From positions 1 to 64,000 of the forward strand of contig JAJPIO010000001.1 of NCBI GenBank assembly GCA_021324735.1: DNA of 64,000 nt, read 5' to 3'. The DNA comes from Bacteroidota bacterium. Lineage in GTDB: Bacteria; Bacteroidota; Ignavibacteria; Palsa-1295. The notes below the pieces were generated by a model that worked only from the letters and a program-made list of their open reading frames with translations, had not been told where the DNA came from and made no database searches. Below, in pieces: positions 61,236 to 64,000 of the stretch. Position 1 is the first letter of the stretch; every line of letters begins with the position of its first letter. A program made the translations under genes and the position numbers.

Positions 61236-61604
61236 TCATATCTGCCCGGCTCCCGCGGCCCGGTCGGCCTGGTGTCGAATGAGGTTGCCGGGCTTGAGGT
61301 AGGTCTCCTTGTGGCGTTTGAGGAGCTTTTCGAGAACCTTCATCGCGGCATCGACGGCCTTGTGGGCCTCGGGGTCACGCTCCTTCACGGTGAGCGTATC
61401 GCCCGGGACCTTCACGATAGCCTCGAAGGTCTTCAGGTGTCCGTTCGACCCCTCCTGATCGACGATGAATTCGGCGCTAATGACGTATGGGCGGGTGTCA
61501 GCGCTCTCGTTGAACCGCTGGATGATGTGATCGAATTCGGTAGTGATGTACTTTTGAATGCGTTCGCTCGCCGCCTCGTGGCGGACTTGAATTCTGGTAG
61601 TCAT
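61236..61604 (-). CDS. hpf: Ribosome hibernation promoting factor (HPF/RaiA)
   Basis: 122 residues from the ATG at 61602-61604 (MTTRIQVRHEAASERIQKYI); the longer frame to 61763 is not conserved. Beta-alpha-beta-beta-beta-alpha fold with VISAEFIVDQEGSNGHLKTF and DPEAHKAVDAAMKVLEKLLK. Short form of HPF that binds the decoding site of resting ribosomes and promotes 100S dimers. It lacks the long C-terminal domain of HPF-long, but the last residues (HQADRAAGAGQI) are a short extra tail. Confidence 0.92.
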   Translation of the reverse strand: MTTRIQVRHEAASERIQKYITTEFDHIIQRFNESADTRPYVISAEFIVDQEGSNGHLKTFEAIVKVPGDTLTVKERDPEAHKAVDAAMKVLEKLLKRHKETYLKPGNLIRHQADRAAGAGQI

Positions 61605-61925
61605 AGTACTATAGGGAAAAAGGTCGGGGCAGCCGGGTTTTGCCCGCTCGCCGAGGAGCAGCGTCGTGAGGGATAGATGGTTAGCGGTGCGGTCGAAAGA
61701 GCGTCGCATCGCCGGCAATCCTCGAATCGTGGTCGATTCTTTTAAGCCCGAAATCCCGACCATAAAAATGGCAATTAGATGCTAAAGGCTTACGCTTCTA
61801 ATATACTGCCAAAGTCTGGAAAATGTAACACCTGAGATGAGATTTAATGATGGAAAATTACCGGTGGTTTGAGGGTAGAGGGTAAGGGGTAAAGCAATTT
61901 CAGACTTTACCCCTTACCCTTTCCC
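61605..61925. other. Intergenic region with an inverted repeat
   Basis: 321 bases. At its left end is the hpf leader; at its right is the hairpin 61880-61919. No supported gene. Confidence 0.5.
61880..61919 (-). terminator. Hairpin after the recombinase gene, GGGTAAGGGG repeat type
   Basis: GGGTAAGGGGTAAAG (61880-61894) and CTTTACCCCTTACCC (61905-61919), perfect 15-bp stem, 6 bases after the stop at 61926. No strong T-run. Similar GGGTAAGGGG tracts occur near 14611 and 54893, so it belongs to a dispersed repeat family. Confidence 0.55.
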
Positions 61926-62942
61926 CTACGGTTTTCCGGATCGCGGATGAGCTTGGTCGTAGACCTTCTTGAGGCGGTCGACGGTAAGGTGGGTGTATCG
62001 CTGGGTGGTCCGGAGCGATTCATGTCCGAGAATATCCTTGACGGCGCGGAGATCGGCGCCATGATCGAGCAAGTGAGTGGCTGCGGTGTGCCGCAGCATG
62101 TGGGGATGAGCTCGGGGGATATCGGGTACCTCCCCAAATGCTCGCTGGACGATGTGGTAGACCATGCGGGGAGTGAGTCGCTTACCGTTCTTGAGAAGGA
62201 AGAGAGCTGTGGGATCCTCCACCCCCTGGCCCCGCTCGGAAGAGTGAGTACGGGAAAGCTCGGCAAGGTAAAGCTTGATGGCCTCGGCGGCCTTAGTGCC
62301 GATCGGTACAATACGCTGTTTGGAGCCTTTACCCAATACGCGAACAGTGCGAGCCTTGAGGTCAAGCTCGGTGAGGTCGATCGAGCAAAGCTCGGAGCGA
62401 CGGAGTCCGCTGGAGTAGAGGAGTTCGATGACGGCGAGATCGCGTAGCTCTTCGAGACGGGTTCGAAGCCGCTTTGCTTTACCACTCCCCTGCTTCTCCA
62501 CGGCGGGAGTCGCGGGGTGGTTAGAGGTTGGCTGCTTCGAAAGTACTTCTGCCATCGCGCGTTCACTCGCGACGTTGGGCAGGCGCTTCTCGGCCTTCGG
62601 CGTTTTGAGAAGTCGTGCAGCATTGAACTCGAAGACACCCCGCTTGACGAGAAATTTGACGAACGATCGAACCGCCGCGAGTTTACGCCCGATGGAGCTA
62701 GCTTTGATGCGGTGGTTGGTAGCAGTCTGCTGTTGCGAAAGGATGGCGAGATATCGGCGGAGGACGTAGAGATCGTCGTGCGTGCCTTCGAGCACGAGAT
62801 GCTCCGATTTAAGAATGCGGTACAGGTCGACGAGATCTCCCTCGTAGGCTTCGATGGTCTTCGAACTGGCCTCACGTTCGTGCTCGAGATACTCGAGGAA
62901 CGAGCGCAGCAGACGAGGAAATTCAGCGTAAAAATCGACCAC
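61926..62942 (-). CDS. Tyrosine recombinase XerC/XerD
   Basis: 338 residues, GTG start. SAM-like N-terminal core-binding domain (about 10-130; LEYLEHEREASSKTIEAYEG) and a catalytic domain with the RKHRHY set: Arg in SGLRRSELCSI, Lys in LGKGSKQRIV, His-x2-Arg in HMLRHTAATH, His in LGHESLRTTQRYTHL and Tyr in RYTHL. It resolves chromosome dimers at dif with its partner; which of the pair it is cannot be told. An insert of about 30 residues (PTSNHPATPAVEKQGSGK) between domains is longer than usual. 112 bases after uppS on the same strand. Confidence 0.93.
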   Translation of the reverse strand: MVDFYAEFPRLLRSFLEYLEHEREASSKTIEAYEGDLVDLYRILKSEHLVLEGTHDDLYVLRRYLAILSQQQTATNHRIKASSIGRKLAAVRSFVKFLVKRGVFEFNAARLLKTPKAEKRLPNVASERAMAEVLSKQPTSNHPATPAVEKQGSGKAKRLRTRLEELRDLAVIELLYSSGLRRSELCSIDLTELDLKARTVRVLGKGSKQRIVPIGTKAAEAIKLYLAELSRTHSSERGQGVEDPTALFLLKNGKRLTPRMVYHIVQRAFGEVPDIPRAHPHMLRHTAATHLLDHGADLRAVKDILGHESLRTTQRYTHLTVDRLKKVYDQAHPRSGKP

Positions 62943-63054
62943 GATTTACCGGATCACAACGATTGTCAGGATTGATTCGCAGGATTTAGAAGGATTTAAG
63001 CGACGGAAGAATTCTGGAATTGAAGGTGAAGTTTACAAGGACCATATAAGCAAA

Positions 63055-63939
63055 TTACTTTTTGCCACCACGAGTGATCGCGGAGATCACTTTATCAACG
63101 TAGGACTTTTGCTCCGGTGGAAGCTCGATATCACTGGAAGTATGAGCATTTTTTAGCTGAGCGCCAGTGAGCCCGAAGCGGCGTTCGCGTTTTTGATACT
63201 CGCGAACAGCTTCGTAAAGATGCTCACGGCGGAAATCCGGCCAAAGCGTTTTTGTAATATGAAGCTCGCTATAGGCTAATTCCCAAAGGAGAAAATTTGA
63301 AAGTCGAAGTTCGCCGGAAGTGCGAATAAGCAGATCGGGATCGGGAAGATCGTTGGTTGTAAGTGCTTGATGGATCGTCTCTTCAGAAATATCTTCCGGA
63401 GAAATTTTTCCGCTACGGACCTCGAGTGCAATTGATTGCATCGCACGCACGAGATCCCATCGTCCGGAGTAGCTGAGAGCAAGCGTAAGAGTCAAGCCTT
63501 TATTATTAGCTGTTCGCTCGATCGCGCTTGAAAGCTCTTGTTGCACGAGCTTGGGAAGAAGTGAGGTCTGGCCAATTGTTTTTAGCCGGACACCATTCTG
63601 CAGCATCTCTTGCAACTCTTCTCGCAACATCTTAACGAGCAATCGGAAGAGCATTGAGACTTCGCGTTGTGGACGACGCCAGTTCTCGGTCGAAAACGCA
63701 TAGACGGTGAGGAAGTCGATACCAAGTTCTCGCGATGAGCGCGTCACATCGCGAAGACTTGCAATGCCGGCCTGATGTCCTGCCGCTCGAGGCAGACCGC
63801 GTTCTTCCGCCCACCGGCCGTTGCCATCCATGATGACGGCAATATGCTTCGGCAATTTGCCAAGCGAGCGTAATTCTTGCTGAACGCGCTTATCGTCTTC
63901 TGATTGTTGATACGGCTCGGGGCCTAAAAATTTTCTCAC
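63055..63939 (-). CDS. uppS: Isoprenyl transferase (undecaprenyl diphosphate synthase)
   Basis: 294 residues, GTG start. Cis-prenyltransferase signatures: HIAVIMDGNGRWAEERGLPR with the catalytic Asp, GHQAGIASLRDVTRSSRELG, YAFSTENWRRP and DLLIRTSGELRLSNFLLWEL. It makes C55 undecaprenyl diphosphate, carrier for peptidoglycan and O-antigen units. The N-terminal 25 and C-terminal 45 residues are longer than in E. coli UppS. Upstream gene lies outside the window. Confidence 0.96.
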   Translation of the reverse strand: MRKFLGPEPYQQSEDDKRVQQELRSLGKLPKHIAVIMDGNGRWAEERGLPRAAGHQAGIASLRDVTRSSRELGIDFLTVYAFSTENWRRPQREVSMLFRLLVKMLREELQEMLQNGVRLKTIGQTSLLPKLVQQELSSAIERTANNKGLTLTLALSYSGRWDLVRAMQSIALEVRSGKISPEDISEETIHQALTTNDLPDPDLLIRTSGELRLSNFLLWELAYSELHITKTLWPDFRREHLYEAVREYQKRERRFGLTGAQLKNAHTSSDIELPPEQKSYVDKVISAITRGGKK

Positions 63940-64000
63940 TATGACCGTTAATCAGGCAAGTGGCGCAATGGTTCACAGGTAAAAATCAGGGAGCGACACA

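Noticed and set aside
61907-62875. 322-codon minus-strand frame
   Set aside because: It is a shifted frame inside the XerC/D gene, Ser/Arg/Pro-rich and without motifs.
1-64000. tRNA or rRNA genes
   Set aside because: I looked for GTTCGAATCC-type T-arms on both strands and for rRNA cores; the few hits lie within coding genes without cloverleaf context.

Overview
The window most likely comes from a member of the FCB (Bacteroidota/Chlorobi/Ignavibacteria) group, probably close to the Kapabacteria or Ignavibacteria. Four things point there. At least three secreted proteins end in a type IX secretion (T9SS) sorting domain. LpxC and FabZ are fused into one protein. Several intergenic regions carry TAnnTTTG promoter motifs of the Bacteroidota type. 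Shine-Dalgarno sequences are mostly absent. The lineage is inferred from gene content only; no rRNA or tRNA gene was seen.

Layout from left to right. Positions 1-4475 (minus strand) hold three tandem secreted fibre-like proteins that share one recurring domain; the first runs off the left edge. Next is a very large multi-PAS hybrid histidine kinase (4961-9640). A housekeeping block follows: OsmC, HflX, a short-chain dehydrogenase and a glycosylasparaginase. From 13724 to 16645 a Fur/PerR-type regulator, a rubrerythrin without rubredoxin domain, an Fe-S oxidoreductase and a DUF3501 protein form a likely peroxide-defence operon, followed by two pterin genes. A 4.5S SRP RNA gene lies on the minus strand at 18589-18689. 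Then come T9SS cargo genes, an ECF sigma factor, DoxX, a MntA/HepT toxin-antitoxin pair, a DUF4921 protein, TrmD, LpxC-FabZ, LpxA and a 1284-residue T9SS protein.

Positions 37337-45855 are the most unusual part. Nine consecutive minus-strand genes contain two copies of a Rieske lipoprotein plus Ig-like/c-type haem protein pair, a haem-bearing outer-membrane barrel-like protein, an ECF sigma factor with a membrane partner, a family 9 glycosyltransferase and a LysE-type exporter. This looks like an undescribed cell-surface electron-transfer module. A divergent heavy-metal efflux operon of Cus type (46056-53211) follows, with a small Cys-rich protein, TolC-, CusB-, CusF- and CusA-like proteins, and nearby ORF6N and His/Pro-rich secreted proteins.

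Positions 55196-59026 form an AT-richer defence island: Vsr, a C5-cytosine methyltransferase, an Eco29kI-family GIY-YIG restriction enzyme, and the two Kiwa genes kwaA/kwaB. A secreted papain-like protease follows, bracketed by a zinc-ribbon gene and a fragment duplicated from its 3' end. The right edge holds an orphan nucleotidyltransferase inside inverted repeats, a hibernation factor, a XerC/D recombinase and UppS.
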